A DNA stretch of 64,000 nucleotides. Source: Colius striatus (lineage: Eukaryota > Chordata > Aves > Coliiformes > Coliidae). The notes below the pieces were generated by a model. It did no database searches. It was given only the letters and a program-made list of their open reading frames with translations, and was not told the origin of the DNA. The position numbers were made by a program, and so were the translations under genes. Where the stretch lies: positions 37,622,501 to 37,686,500 of the forward strand of contig NC_084761.1 in NCBI RefSeq assembly GCF_028858725.1, written 5' to 3'. Of this stretch, positions 22,936-35,900 are shown piece after piece (the stretch's first letter is position 1; every line of letters starts with the position of its first letter).

Positions 22936-25900
22936 GCAGCAGAACCAGGACCACAACAGGAGATATTGCTGCTCCAGGCTAAGGCCATGTGGGGAGTTTT
23001 CTCTCTCACTACGTTCTCCCCTCAACACCTCCTGGGGTTCCCCTTATGTCACCTGGGGGATCCTCTATGTCAGCAGGTTGGGGGCGGGCGGGGGCGGTGT
23101 GTGTATGTGTGTCGGGTTAAGACCAGGCCAAGGCACCACATCCCGAGGTGGCACTGCCCGCAGTGGGGGCCCCTGGTGAAAGGAGGGGGCGTGGGGGACA
23201 TGTAGCTGCCTGCTTCTTTGTTACACTTCTCTGAAAGCCCCTAACTGCAGTGTGTCTGAAACGATTAAGTGAAATAACCACCAACTCTTGAGCCACACTA
23301 GGAGACTGCACGACTTGTGCAACATTAGTTGTTCCAGCAGAATTGCTGCTACAATACTCACACTGACCTCAAGATCTGTGTCCCATTATTAAAGCAAATG
23401 CACACTTTAATATGGCAAGACAAAGCACATCTCCACAGCCCCAAACTACAGAAGGGTTTGAGTATATGTAAGTTCTTTCCAGTTTAGACCCATTTCTACC
23501 TCTTGCTGCTTTAAGGACTTTTCCTGTTCTTCTTGACACCTTCTTTTTAAGAATTTGGTCAATAAAACATTTTGAACAATATAGAGCATTAGCTGAGTCT
23601 GTCTGGCTGAAGAGCAAAAATAGCTATTCCTCAGCCTGAGCTTTAAAATAACTCCTTCTCATCTGGAGTCAAATGCTCCCTGGCCAGGAAAGATATTTAT
23701 TTCTCTTCCATTTAATTTCAGCTTATGTAGGCAATGCGGTCAAACGTGACACAGCCCAGCACAGCAGCTCACAGGAGACAGGATGGGAGACTCTAATACA
23801 CTAACTGCATCACACCTCGAGAGAAAAAAGTCTGATTTAGCAGCAGCACACAGGCAGCCTCATCAGAGCCTTGGCTCATTTTGGAGTCAGTTCCCACATG
23901 TTGTAAGTGCAACTTATGTCTGTATATTCAAGTGACAAGAGTCCTGTCTGATACTTGTTCTCTTCTCAGGTATCTTGAAAATCATGGACAAAAATACATT
24001 CAGTACAACTTTTAATAAAGCTAGAACCAAGAAAAAAAGAGTAGCACTATTTTTTTTTAAGCAGTAATATATATGGGTTTGACAAAAGAAGATTGCTAAA
24101 GGATGGGAAAATGCAACATAATGAAATAGAGGAATTATAAAGTGCAAATAGACAGAACTCCTGCTATATGGAATAAGACATTGACAGTGGGGAACTCCTG
24201 GACTAGTGCATAAGATAGACTTTGAACCATGTAGTCCATAAGGCTCTTGAACCTATTCTTTAATGCAGAGCTAACCAACTAAAAGGCTGAAAAGAACACA
24301 CAAGAGGACTTTTAACTTATTCTCAGTGATTTTTAACACGGTTTTAATGATATGCTACACTTTGTTGAGATTTTTCACTGAAAAAACTCTAAAGAGAGAG
24401 TTCCATTTCAAAATACTGATTATTTGCTCATATGCGTTTATTATTGTGTTCATCTTAAGAGATGCTTGTTAATCTTGAAAAGACTGAGGACATTTTTGAT
24501 CTCCAAATGAAAAGGACAGATTTTAGAGTAAAAAACTGTGCTGAAATTAAATTTTTCAAAGTATAAAGCTTTTAGTCCAAATTCAGCTCAAGGAGCCTTC
24601 AGAAGGCAGGTGAGTTTTCTTTTGGAGTGAAATAGAAGGAAAGAGTTATCTACTACTATATATCCAGGGGATATATATGCAATTGTATACACACTATATG
24701 TTATCTAAACATCATTATCAATGATTTATTTTCAGTAGATAAATTAATTAAGAAAGCAATGCATGCAAAAATACTTGGGCACACTTCCCTATCAGAATAT
24801 CTATTGTAAGTTACTTAAAGAACCACAACTGGCCATACATCAGTGTATCTAGATGTTCTCCTGCCTCCTCAAGAATAAGGCTCAGAAGCCCCCTCATGGT
24901 ATTCCTTTGGTGTTCAGAGCAATGGAACTGAGGTTGGACAGAGATGGTCAGAGGCACCAGCTGCCTCCTTTCCCCAGCACTGTCTCCAGCCATTTTTTTT
25001 ACCTGGGTATCTCTTGAGAAAGCTCAATTCCCCATGAAATGGCTCTGTGGTCCACACCAAGCCAAGCAATTTTTCTCAGTAGGAAGGACAAGCAGGATTT
25101 GCCAACATTTCCAATCGGAGCTGCTATGGCTGTGGTCTTTAGAGAATCTAAACTATTTATGTTGGTATCCTAAATCAATGCCATTTCACAGGCTCATGAA
25201 AAGCTTCAGGTACACTACTTGGTAAGGAAGTTACACAGAGAGTTCCCTTAGTTTCCCGATCAGCTGTTAATTAATATATAATAGGCAACCAGAGATATAC
25301 TTAGAGTCCTGTCAACCCCATCTGTCAGAGTATGCTCTGCAATGACCTGGGAAGCCATGGTACTCACACATCAGCTCTGCATGATCAGCTGTGGCTGTAA
25401 ACTGACTCGTGTTTCATGTTTGTCTGTTACCTCGTGGTTCTTACATTTCTTTCCCATCCAGTAAAAAAGGGAGAAAGCAGGGATGCGCAAGCCAGGTATG
25501 ATATGATAGATACAGTAGCCAGTGTTACCTGTACAGTTTCTTTACTCCAGAAACTCCACTTGAATTAGAATTTGAATTTTTTTTTCATTTCAGAGTAAAG
25601 TGTATTTCATGGAAGACTCAAATTTTATTTGAGGATCTGAACTATTGCTGATGTTAAAATGTGCTTAATATTTTGAAAACCCTATAAACTGAACCCTCAT
25701 ACCTGGTATGGAAGTGGATGGCTCAACACCACTCTCTTGTGGGCAGAGATCTGAAGACCTCTGGCTCTACAGAGCAAGTAGACTTGCAGCACTGAAGCAC
25801 AAATGGAAAGCAAAGAAAAGATCAAGCCAGGATATCAGGATCTCTGGTGTAAAAATGATATTAAGTGAACTCATGCACTTTTGTTGTTGAGCCAGAACTG

Positions 25901-27203
25901 ATGCAGCCATAGATCTCACTAAAAGGTCACCTAGCTGTCAAACACACTAGTACTTAAGTTTTTCCTTACCAGTAAAATTGAGGTGGGGACAGGTCATAAT
26001 TATTCAGTTTCCAAATTAAATCATGTAGTGTCACAACAATAATTTCTAGGTTGGAGTTTTAGAGCACAGCAACTACTTGTCTTCCCCGTTGCCCCCATAC
26101 CCTAGAATGGTACAGCACCTCTTTCTGATGACAGAATTATTTCCATCAAGGGAAAGGTTTCCAAAAATGATGCTACCTGGCACAGTTGGACTGGCAACAG
26201 ACTTCATTGCTAGTACTGATGGTTCTGAGACAAGCTTAAGTCACCTGATGTTGCTCAGAACAAAACCAGGGATCTTAGCCAAAGCATTTTATCAAACGCA
26301 AACCCAGGATTTTTTTTAATGAAACATTTTGCAAAACTGTACAACTTCGATAAACAATGTATATTCCTTCAACACCCTCAAAACCAAGACATTTCCTTCC
26401 CACTCATTCTCTAAGTTCGAAGAAGGTTGTTTAGGCAAGGAAATGGGCAAAGCTTAGAAAACACATACACATTTTCCAATAGCAAACTTCAAACCTGTAC
26501 AAATTTCAGCTTCAAGTTCCTGCATAGTTCTTTGTAGTGTAGAAAAGAACTATGTGTGTGTGAATTAGCAATTTAATGACAACATTAATAGTCATTACCT
26601 GAAAATCTTATGAGAAAAAGAGGTAAATACTTAGCTAGCCTAAGATGAGCATTGATATATTTACCCTAATTTCTGAAGAGCCACCTGAATATCTTTATTC
26701 TGTTAGCTGAGCATCTATCCTTACCTGGAATATTTAAAAATCACAGGAAACCATTTCTCTTTGATCTCCCAATAAAACTAATCTGATAGTACAAAGAGGG
26801 ATGCTCATGGCACACAATCAAGTTTTGAATAGATAAACCTAATAATCTTTTAGTAATGTGCAACAAAAGAAAAAACAAATGGAAAGTTCAAAAATATCAC
26901 TGCTCCTTTCAGGCACTGACTAGCTGACAGACCAGCAGAATTTCAACTCCAATAGGCATGCATTAGTTTCTAGGCAAAGAAGCAGAGATAAAAGGGGAAT
27001 GGATTTAAAGAATTTCTCATGGGTTTTTGTCAAAGTTTTATTTCCTGCTTGATCTACAGAGAGGGGGCTCATCTGTGATTTCAGTTTCTTTTTTTTTGTT
27101 GCTGTTGTTATTAATGATAAACCTGACAGTTACATAAAACACGATAAGTTTTCATACATTTCTCACTCTGTTTTGTCTCATCACTTTCACAATGTCTATT
27201 ATC
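22936..27203. other. Intergenic stretch, GC-rich patch then AT-rich sequence
   Basis: A GC-rich patch at about 23070-23200 (with GTGTGTGTATGTGTG) could be part of an old repeat but was not identified. The remainder is AT-rich with no recognised feature. Confidence 0.45.
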
Positions 27204-27257
27204 TTGGACTAGATGATCTTTAAAGGTCCCTTCCAACCCCTACCATTCTATGATCTT
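27204..27257 (+). mobile_element. CR1 LINE extreme 3' tail
   Basis: About 54 bp: TTGGACTAGATGATCTTTAAAGGTCCCTTCCAACCCCTACCATTCTATGATC-type sequence only. This is a minimal 5'-truncated insertion. Confidence 0.85.
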
Positions 27258-30200
27258 TTGGGATGAACAGAGTAGAAGCTAGTAAAACTGTAACCTTAAG
27301 AAAAGTGTTAAAACATTGTCTAAATGACTAATTTCTCAACATTTACATTACAGTTCTTACAATTCATATTTTATCTGGTTTTACTTTGACCACTCTTCCA
27401 ACCATGTCAGCACAATGTGCAAAGTGTCGTCATTAATAAGATATGATATTGGCAGAACAGAAAACTGGGAGGCCTGACTGCTGCCTTTACCACGTACACC
27501 ATATACACTGTTCTTATCTTGCCACATCTGCTCCACTATTTCTGATTTGAGAATCTCCCAAAACATATTCCGGTTCAGGAGGTGCATTTTATGGAAAAAT
27601 GAAACGAGAAGAAAGAAAGAGAAAGGTTAAACTCATTAATCCTGAATCCTTACAAACCCAAAAGCCACAAAGCATCTGTTGCAGGCAAGCATCACTTGTA
27701 GAGGTTTTCACACTTATACCAGCTTATGCTGTACTGTTGCTATCAGGCAGCACAGTCATAGCAACAGCTTCAAAATAGCTAACTCCTATGAGTTGTGTAA
27801 GACTCTCCAACTGGTACTCATTTTTAAACATTTAATTTAGAGCTTCACATTTCTCTCCTCTACTTTCTTCCTTTTTACTGGCTTACACACCCCACATAGT
27901 ATATTGAAACAACACTGAAAAACTTGGCGAGAACCAGCATCCTCCATACTTCTCTTTCTCTCAGGCCCACAATGTGACTGCCCTGGCTGATCCCTTAGTT
28001 CAGCTCTTCCAAGGCCAGCCAATGCAGCAGAAACTATTGCACCCGCTCCCTTTGGCTCCCCTCCCTACAAAAGAGTAAATATGTCTTTCCCACACAATGA
28101 CTGAGCTCCACTGGCCTACAGGAGCCTGTGAGCACTGAATGGTCTGATTCAATTAATTCAGCAGAACTACACTAGCCCATTACCCTCCCACCTCATCTCA
28201 TGGAAGAAAGAGTAGGAGAGTGTTTCTTTTTGTTTTACCAAGACTGACGAAGTATCATCTTCCTTCATTGAGGCTTAAGCAAAACACACTTGCTGAGAAG
28301 GTCCACATCAGACACCAAAATATATTACAGAAGAAGCAGGAAGATTTTGCAAGGCTCAAGGATTTCTTGATCATCAGAGGCTAACCAAGAAGGAGCACTT
28401 CTACTGCTATGGTACCATTTCTTCTTTATTTTTAGTTAAAACCCTAGAATGCCTTGTATCTAAATTGCTGTAGGTTTTTTTTTTTCACTTACCATTAAAT
28501 AACTGAAGCTTTCATAGAATATTCTTGTTTGTTTAAGGATAAATCATTTCCGACATTTATGCCTAGGACAGAAAATGTTCTTTGTAAGAGAAACACTGTA
28601 CAGTTAAAGGATGACCTTTATCTTATATCTGGGTCCATTATTTTCACTGTGATCCTGTGAAACCGTAAAACACTATGCAATGGCCAACAAAAGCCAAGCA
28701 AAATACATGCCTCTTGCACAAACATACAATTGTCCAGCTGAGAACCACAGTGCAACCATATTTCTCTACACTTGTTACAGTAATATCAGTTCAGGAACCT
28801 TAATCCAATAGATAAGTCTGCAAAAGCAGATTCATCCTTCTCTTTTCCAATAACAGAGAGGAAAGAGAGAATTGCAGCTGGTCTTGGAGGAATCTTTCAC
28901 AAATGTATTGGCAGAATTGATAAAAACTTGTAGCAAACAGGGTATTCCTGAAGGAAATGCAGATTCTGGGTGATGACAAAACCCACCAATTGATATCAAA
29001 TAGAGAAAGTAATTATATCTCCTAAAGATATATTTGACCCATCTCAAATTAAATCAAAGCAACTGTTTTTGGCTTGAACTGGACTTAAACTACACAGGGC
29101 TCTGGGAAAAAAACCAACCAAACAAAAAAACCCTAAATGTCAAAAAGTAGAAAATAAAATCAAATTGTAGAAGGAAAGCATAACAGATGAAATCATTACA
29201 TTAAGTTAAAGTGAATGGTTTGTTTAAAAACTGTTTTAACATATCCTGAAATACTGTTGGTTTGAGGCTTTTTTTGCACTCAGCTGTCAGAGACTTATGG
29301 CTGCTGGCTTTTGCAGTTCTAAAACTGGTAGCATCAGAGGGAGTAATTCTCGTTAACAGCTGTTTACTAGTACAGAATGAGTGTTTTATGCTTTGGTATT
29401 ATTTTCTTATTACATCTCTTCTTTTACTCAGATCAGATCACTGCTTCAATCTCTGCCTGTTATTTTTATACATGTACACACATGAACCAACTTTTATATA
29501 CATCTAACATGTATACACATGTGCTCTCACAAGGGCTTTTGAGACAGATCCAGACATATTAGTGCTGTGGTCATCAGCTGGCTACAAGGACTACATCTTT
29601 ACAGCATTTATCAGTGAGATGTGGGGAACAGCACCAAGCAGAGACCTTTAATGATAATTGTAAGACATACTATTTTATTGCAGATCAAAAAAGTTTCAAT
29701 GGTATGATTTTTTTTTTTTTAAATCACATTATGTGGTTTCTCAGTGATACTTTGGGGATATATGAATGAAACTTCAGTTATGAAACTCCTCTATCATTTT
29801 AATAATGATGAAAACCAGTTTCTTGAAATAATTGACCTGACTCGAGATTTTAAAAAACCTTATTACCCAAGCCTCATCCTTCTGAAGTGAGCATTCATGC
29901 CCATTCTACACAATGTGAAACTGAGTTTCAAAGTTGATGTGTTCGTTCCAGATTTCTTTTCTAAATGCCAGACAACATCCATGCTCATTAGCGATAACAG
30001 AAGATTGGGCAACTTCATCTTCTGGAGTTAGGTCTAAGGACAAAAGCCTGCAGAGTTTTCTACCAATGCTAGAGCTGAAAGAAGGTCAGTCTGCAGGATT
30101 TCTTTTGTTAAACATGAGGCATTTGTCACCTTCAGACACAGCCTTTGCAAGTTAATCACTTCTGGGTGGTATTTCAAAAAGCAAGAAAACCTACTGAGTA

Positions 30201-31274
30201 AAAGCTGCCTGAGGCTTGCTATTTCAATGTCTGACAACAATGCTGAATCAGAAACAAAATACATAGACGACAGGAAGGACTGCATTGGGCATCTCACTTG
30301 TTCTTGAAATTCTCCCTAGTTTTCAATTAAAGATAGACACCTCCTGATATGAGCAATGAGAAACAGGGAACCCTGGTGAAATTCATGGGTGACTGAGCTG
30401 GACTGGTGTAAAAAATGCATGTGGTACAGTATAGCTGAGGACAGACAAGACTGACGGGCATTACTTCAAGCCCCCTAGACAAAAATAACATCATTGACCA
30501 CTATTTCAAGTGATTGCTGAGTATCAGAATGGCAGCCCTTCCTGTCAGGGATAAGCTCACAAGTATTCTCTGATCTCCAAGAGTGCATTGCTTGAGTTTC
30601 AGCCAGGAACTGCAGAACCATGAGTGAAACAACCCTTCAGCAGTAATCACCACAACTGAAGGCTAAAGGACACGAGGAGTTAAGCTGAAACTTGAACTGT
30701 TGAGTTATAACCTTTGGATTTCCAACCAGAAGACACACAATCACAAACTGTTAAATACCATTTTTATGCTCTTCTCTTAAAGACAAACTGATATTTCACT
30801 TGTGGTCCATTCTTCCAGCTCTCCTGTTGCAAGTTCAGCAAACCAAGCAGATGGATAACCGTTCAATCTTCTAAGACCTACTAATGTATCAGAGGTTTGA
30901 GTTATCCCATCATACACTTCTATAAGTCTTATCCGTCTGGGACATGCTCAGCATGCACTCAGATGCATATAGAGATGAAAATGCAGGGCTGTTGGCCACA
31001 GCTCATACTCAGAGAGGCAATTCCTCTTCATAAAGAACTGCTGCTCGAGTCTTAACAGAGACTCTCACAAGCTGGATGTACTTTGATTTGCAGCAGCTGC
31101 AGGATCTTACCTTGGAGCTGCCTAACAAGGCCCATTGCATCTGTATTCAATAAGCCTGAGCACACCAAAGCACCCTTAGCTCCATCGCTCTTGATGTCTG
31201 CAGAGTTGTTGCTCTCACATATTCTCACTCCTCTCTTCTCCAGCTGAAGTTCCCTTTTTATTTTTTCTTCCCCT
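27258..31274. other. Intergenic region upstream of SPARCL1
   Basis: AT-rich sequence with no recognised exon. The SPARCL1 promoter and untranslated first exon may lie here or between the repeats at 31.5-32.7 kb, but nothing specific could be called. Confidence 0.45.
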
Positions 31275-31460
31275 TAAAAGTTGTCACAGAGAAATGGCTT
31301 TGACCTTGGCCAGTGGTGGGCCTGTCTTGGAGACAGCTGGCATTGGCTCTATGAGATATAAGGGAGGTATCTTGACAGCTTCTTACAGATGCCACTCCTG
31401 TAGGCCCCCTGATAACAAAGCCTTGCCTCGTAAACCCTCTATACCCAGTTAGTATTGCTT
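31275..31460 (+). mobile_element. Probable avian LTR fragment
   Basis: The stretch GAAATGGCTTTGACCTTGGCCAG through ACAAAGCCTTGCC resembles, from memory, the end portion of an avian endogenous-retrovirus LTR. The element may extend left toward 31.0 kb. No terminal duplication could be assigned, so ends and orientation are approximate. It is a fossil. Confidence 0.4.
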
Positions 31461-31985
31461 TCTCGGCATCCCAAACTGAATTATTGTTAAATTCCACATT
31501 TCTTGGCCAAAATAAATAATTCTATTCAGGAAATGTCATGTTAATCTTTTCTTTTCCTATATACATTTTCCTGCAGAGTACAGCAATTACCTTTCTCACA
31601 GGGAATGTCTGCTTGATTCTAAAACAACTTCTTATGTAATAGTTCTTTACTGACAGCTCTATTGATTTTATTACATTTAAAATGGGTTTTTTTAGAAATT
31701 CTGTTCTGTAGGACAAATTTGGAAATTAAAGCAAGAATAAAGCATCTTCACATTTAGATTTCAGTGTAAAAATAATGAATAGCACAATGCAGATCCTGCA
31801 TCATGTGACAATTAGCTAATGTTTAACTTCTTCCATCACCATCATCTGCCATATATATCACATATGACCCACAAGAGCTTTTCCTTTCTAACATTGAAAG
31901 ACTAAATAAACAAATATAAAAATCGCAGTGGTAAGAGCTACAACTTTTGCAACAAAAAGAGCTGTAGGTTTACAGGAAAATTGTA

Positions 31986-32716
31986 TAGAATCATAGAATG
32001 GTAGGGGTTGGAAGGGATATTTAGAGATCATCTAGTCCACCCCCCCTGCAGAAGCAGGTCCACCTAGATAAGGTCACACAGGAACACATTCAGGTGGGTT
32101 TTGAAGACCTCCAGAGAAGGAGACTCCACACCCTCCCTGGGCAGCCTGTGCCAGGGCTCCCTCGCCCTTATAGTAAAATAGGTTTTTCTTATGTTTCAAT
32201 GGAATTTTTTGTCTTCCAGTTTCATCCCATTACCCCTTGTCCTGTTGCTAGATACAACAGAAAAAAGGGGCATCCCAACCTACTGACATCCACCATTTAG
32301 ATATTTGTAAATATTAATGAGATCCCCCCTCAGTCTCCTCTTCTGTAAACAGCGCAGTTCCCATAGCCTATCCTTCTAAGAAAGATGTTCCAGTCCCCTG
32401 ATCATCTTGGTGGCCCTGTACTGGACTCTCTCCAGAAGTTCTCTGTCCATCTTGAGCTGGGGAGCCCTGGCCTGGACACAGGACTCCAGATGAGGCCTCA
32501 CAAGGACAGAGTAGAGGAGGAGCAGAACCTCCCTCGACCTGCTGGCCATACTCTTCTTGATGCATCCCAGGATGCCATTGGCCTTCTTGGCACATGAGGG
32601 CACATCGCTGGCTCATGAGGGTGCACTCTGTTCGCTCATCCAGATCGTTGATGAAGACGTTGAACAAGACTAGCCCCAGAAGTGATCCCTGTGGAACTCC
32701 ACTGGCCACATCTCAG
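31986..32716 (-). mobile_element. CR1 LINE fragment
   Basis: About 730 bp, reversed, with the 3' tail at the left (TAGAATCATAGAATGGTAGGGG). It includes the ORF2 C-terminus with [19 protein letters not shown] and, at its upstream end, a fragment of the RT-side frame ([23 protein letters not shown]), so an internal segment of ORF2 has been lost. It lies about 270 bases upstream of the first mapped SPARCL1 exon. Confidence 0.9.
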
Positions 32717-32989
32717 AAGAGTGGATAAAGATTTACAGAGCTGAATTTATGTAGATTGATAACTCTGCCTTTCAGTAACACCACTAGAATTTGTTAACAG
32801 TTTATAGCTTATGTGCTGTCTAAAGTGTCTTCTTGGATAAACTGGTCTAACACCTGAGTTTACATACAACTGGACACTGCATGGAAAATTTGTGGGTCTT
32901 CACATTAAGCAAGTTAACAGCAGTTAACATAGCTTCCAACAGTAATTTCTAGATTGTTGCATCAAAATTTATTTTCATATTGTTTGCAG

Positions 32990-35900
32990 AAAGGAAACCT
33001 CTAAACCCTACTGCTCTACTGTCCTCTACGAGATCTGAAAGCATGAAGGCTGTAGCTCTCTTCATTTGTCTTGTAGGATCAGCTGTTGCTATTCCAGTAA
33101 GTCCTCATTATGCTGTTATTATCAGGTTCTTAATTTCCCATTCTGTAAATACTCTGTTATCCCATTGATCTATTCAAGATTTTTATTTACATGCAGATAT
33201 TGAATATATTTGTCTGTTCTAGACCCACCCCTTAAACTACAAACTCAGAGCCCATGGACAGAAAACTCCAGAAAAGGTAATCTTCTTGTTCTTTAAACAT
33301 TAAGAGACAACCTATTCATATCAAATATATAAAACAGATTAGCATATGTGTACTGGTTAACAAATTTGTTTTGCTTGGAAAAAAAAAAAGAAAGCCACCT
33401 CATCCCAAGAATTAGTACCAAGCAACTCATGCCTCACACATTACATAGCTAGAAAGATAACAAGATAAATTAAAGGATAAAAGCTCAGAACAGAAGTTCT
33501 GCTTCTTTGAAAAAGTTAACTTGAAGAATTCCCACATATAACCATTACACTCATGTTCTTACAGACAATAAGCTTGACTAACAGCCGAACTTGTGGTTAT
33601 CGCTACAGTCCTCAATTTATCGTAACAAATGATCATATGCAGTCTGAAACAGGCAAGAATTTTAGCCACCACATATTTCATTATTCACAAGACAGAGCAT
33701 TAGACGTAGCTCATCTTGGAAAAGTACACTGTATCTGACAAGCCAGACACACAGCCCTAATGGTAATGACTCCAATGACTTCAGCAGCCCTACACCATAT
33801 GTACATTCTAATGACAGAGCTCACAATTTTGCATTCATGATTTGCTCATTTTCAAGTTCATTTTTATTGCATGATTCTGGTGATCATTTGTGGTTCAGAC
33901 ACAATGGACCTTGGCTTCAAGCCAATCAATATTTTGGAACAACTAAATTCAGAGCTGTAGTTAGAAATGCAAAATCCCAACTCTTCTGTTAACTTTTTTT
34001 TTAAAATTATGAATTATATCCCAGTCTGTGCATCTTTCCAGATGCATTTCATGTCAATCCAGATGGTTCTCTGCATTATGAAAGCCAAAAAAATTAATTT
34101 TTCCTCATGAAGTATCCAGCAGAACAAATTATGGTATAAACACTGGTTTGCAGCCTAGGGTTGTATCCCAGAAACACCTCATACAGAAGAACATACACCC
34201 CATACACCAAAACAAAACGTTGCAATAAACAGTAAGTTCTAAGTCAATATGCAACATGTATCGAAGGCTGGTTAACCCCTAACAGTAACTAATTGCAGCT
34301 GGTTTAGCTGCAATTTGCCATGCTATTAACAGACCCAAGTATCTTCAGAAATTATAAAAGTTTATTTTATCCTGGGAACAAAGGTATAACAAAAAGCAGT
34401 AGATGGAAGCTACATCCAGGCACATTTCTGCATAGAGGTCGGGGTGTCTAACAAGGCTTCCTTTCAAAATATTAGCCACATCTTTTTCAGACTCCTGCTT
34501 CAAATACAGGCACCTTTAATAGATAATCTTTATGAATTTGGCCTTTTATTTTCTAACTCTGTGGAACTGGAAGGCCTCCACAAAAGACCAGTTTTTTTGC
34601 TTAAAGGCATATAGTGTGTTCTACACAGCAGTGGGCTAAAATACATGTAAAAAACCACTGCTCTTGAAATGTATTTTCCAAGTCTTTTAATACCAGCTTG
34701 AGGTGCTTGGTAACATTTAGATCACTATTTATAAAGTTGTCAGGAAATGTGCATTAATTCTGGAAAAGCTCTTCACTGAATTTATGTTGGATTTGAGCAA
34801 ATGTACAATCTTCCCCGGAAAAAGCTAGTTGGAAATACATTGCCTGGCACTCTTCCTGTATCAGCAAGTACAGTAGGTAAAAGACAAAACTGTAAAACAT
34901 TCAGATAGCACCTTGATGTTAGGCCAAGAGCCAATTTAATGTCTTTTAATCCTACCATTTTTAACAATTTGTGTATTTGTTAGCAAAGTGTTTGTTTCCA
35001 AGCAGTCACAATTCTGTCAACACTAAATGCTATTCCAGCAACTTAGACACTGAGAAAGTCTCATCTTCATAACTAACTCCCCCAAAAGCTTTCAGTAAAA
35101 CCCACATAAGGTGCTGTATTGTAGTAAGTAATAAGCAACACTGAACATCCATAGGTGTTCAGAAATATATCAGATGTTGGAGCTATTGGAAGTTCCTGTA
35201 TTCACTCAGTAGCTGCTGTGATACTAACAGCAGCAGAAGGGCAATTGCTGCAGCAAGAGCTAACAGGAATTTTAGTACCTGATTTCTCCTCCAGTATTTA
35301 AAACTTTCCTACTGAAGTTGCTAGTTTCGATATTGGCTTGGCTGTATGAAAAAAGAAGCCACTCAGCAAGTACCTACGGCTCTTGCTCATGCACATATGA
35401 CACAGAAATTGCCACCAAATAAAATAGTTCCTGATGAATTCTGACAGGAAACAATGATGTATCAGACCCAGAGTAGATCATTGATTATGAAATAGCTAAG
35501 ATGCAGTGCACTCTTCAGGAATTACTACCATGATGCCTTGTGAAAGGTACTCTCTCTGTCCCTACCCCTCTTTTCCCAGACCTCCCACTTACTTTTGTAG
35601 GAAGATGAGTATCACCTCCCCTTTCTCTGAGGTAAATAATAATTACTGCAGCCTACAAGTGGCTAAAGTTACAGTACTAAATTACTAATTCAGCATTCTG
35701 AGATTTCACAAGACACCTATGTCCACCTAGCTCTTATGACATCTTAAACTGTTGCACAGACTTCTTCAGAAACTCCAGCAATGAAAGAAGGGACAGATTG
35801 AGAGATGGAAATGAGGTCAGCTGTGAATGTCATACTCTGTACCGGCTTAAGAGGAACATTTACAAAGAAAACACTCAAAGCCATGCTTTGCAATACAAGG

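Noticed and set aside
30034-30297. 87-codon minus-strand frame
   Set aside because: It has Ser/Leu-rich content but no recognisable family, splice context or conservation evidence.
33553-33738. Possible extra SPARCL1 exon after TTCTTACAG
   Set aside because: The frame is open but not acidic, has no good donor, and the flanking exons already join in phase 0 without it.
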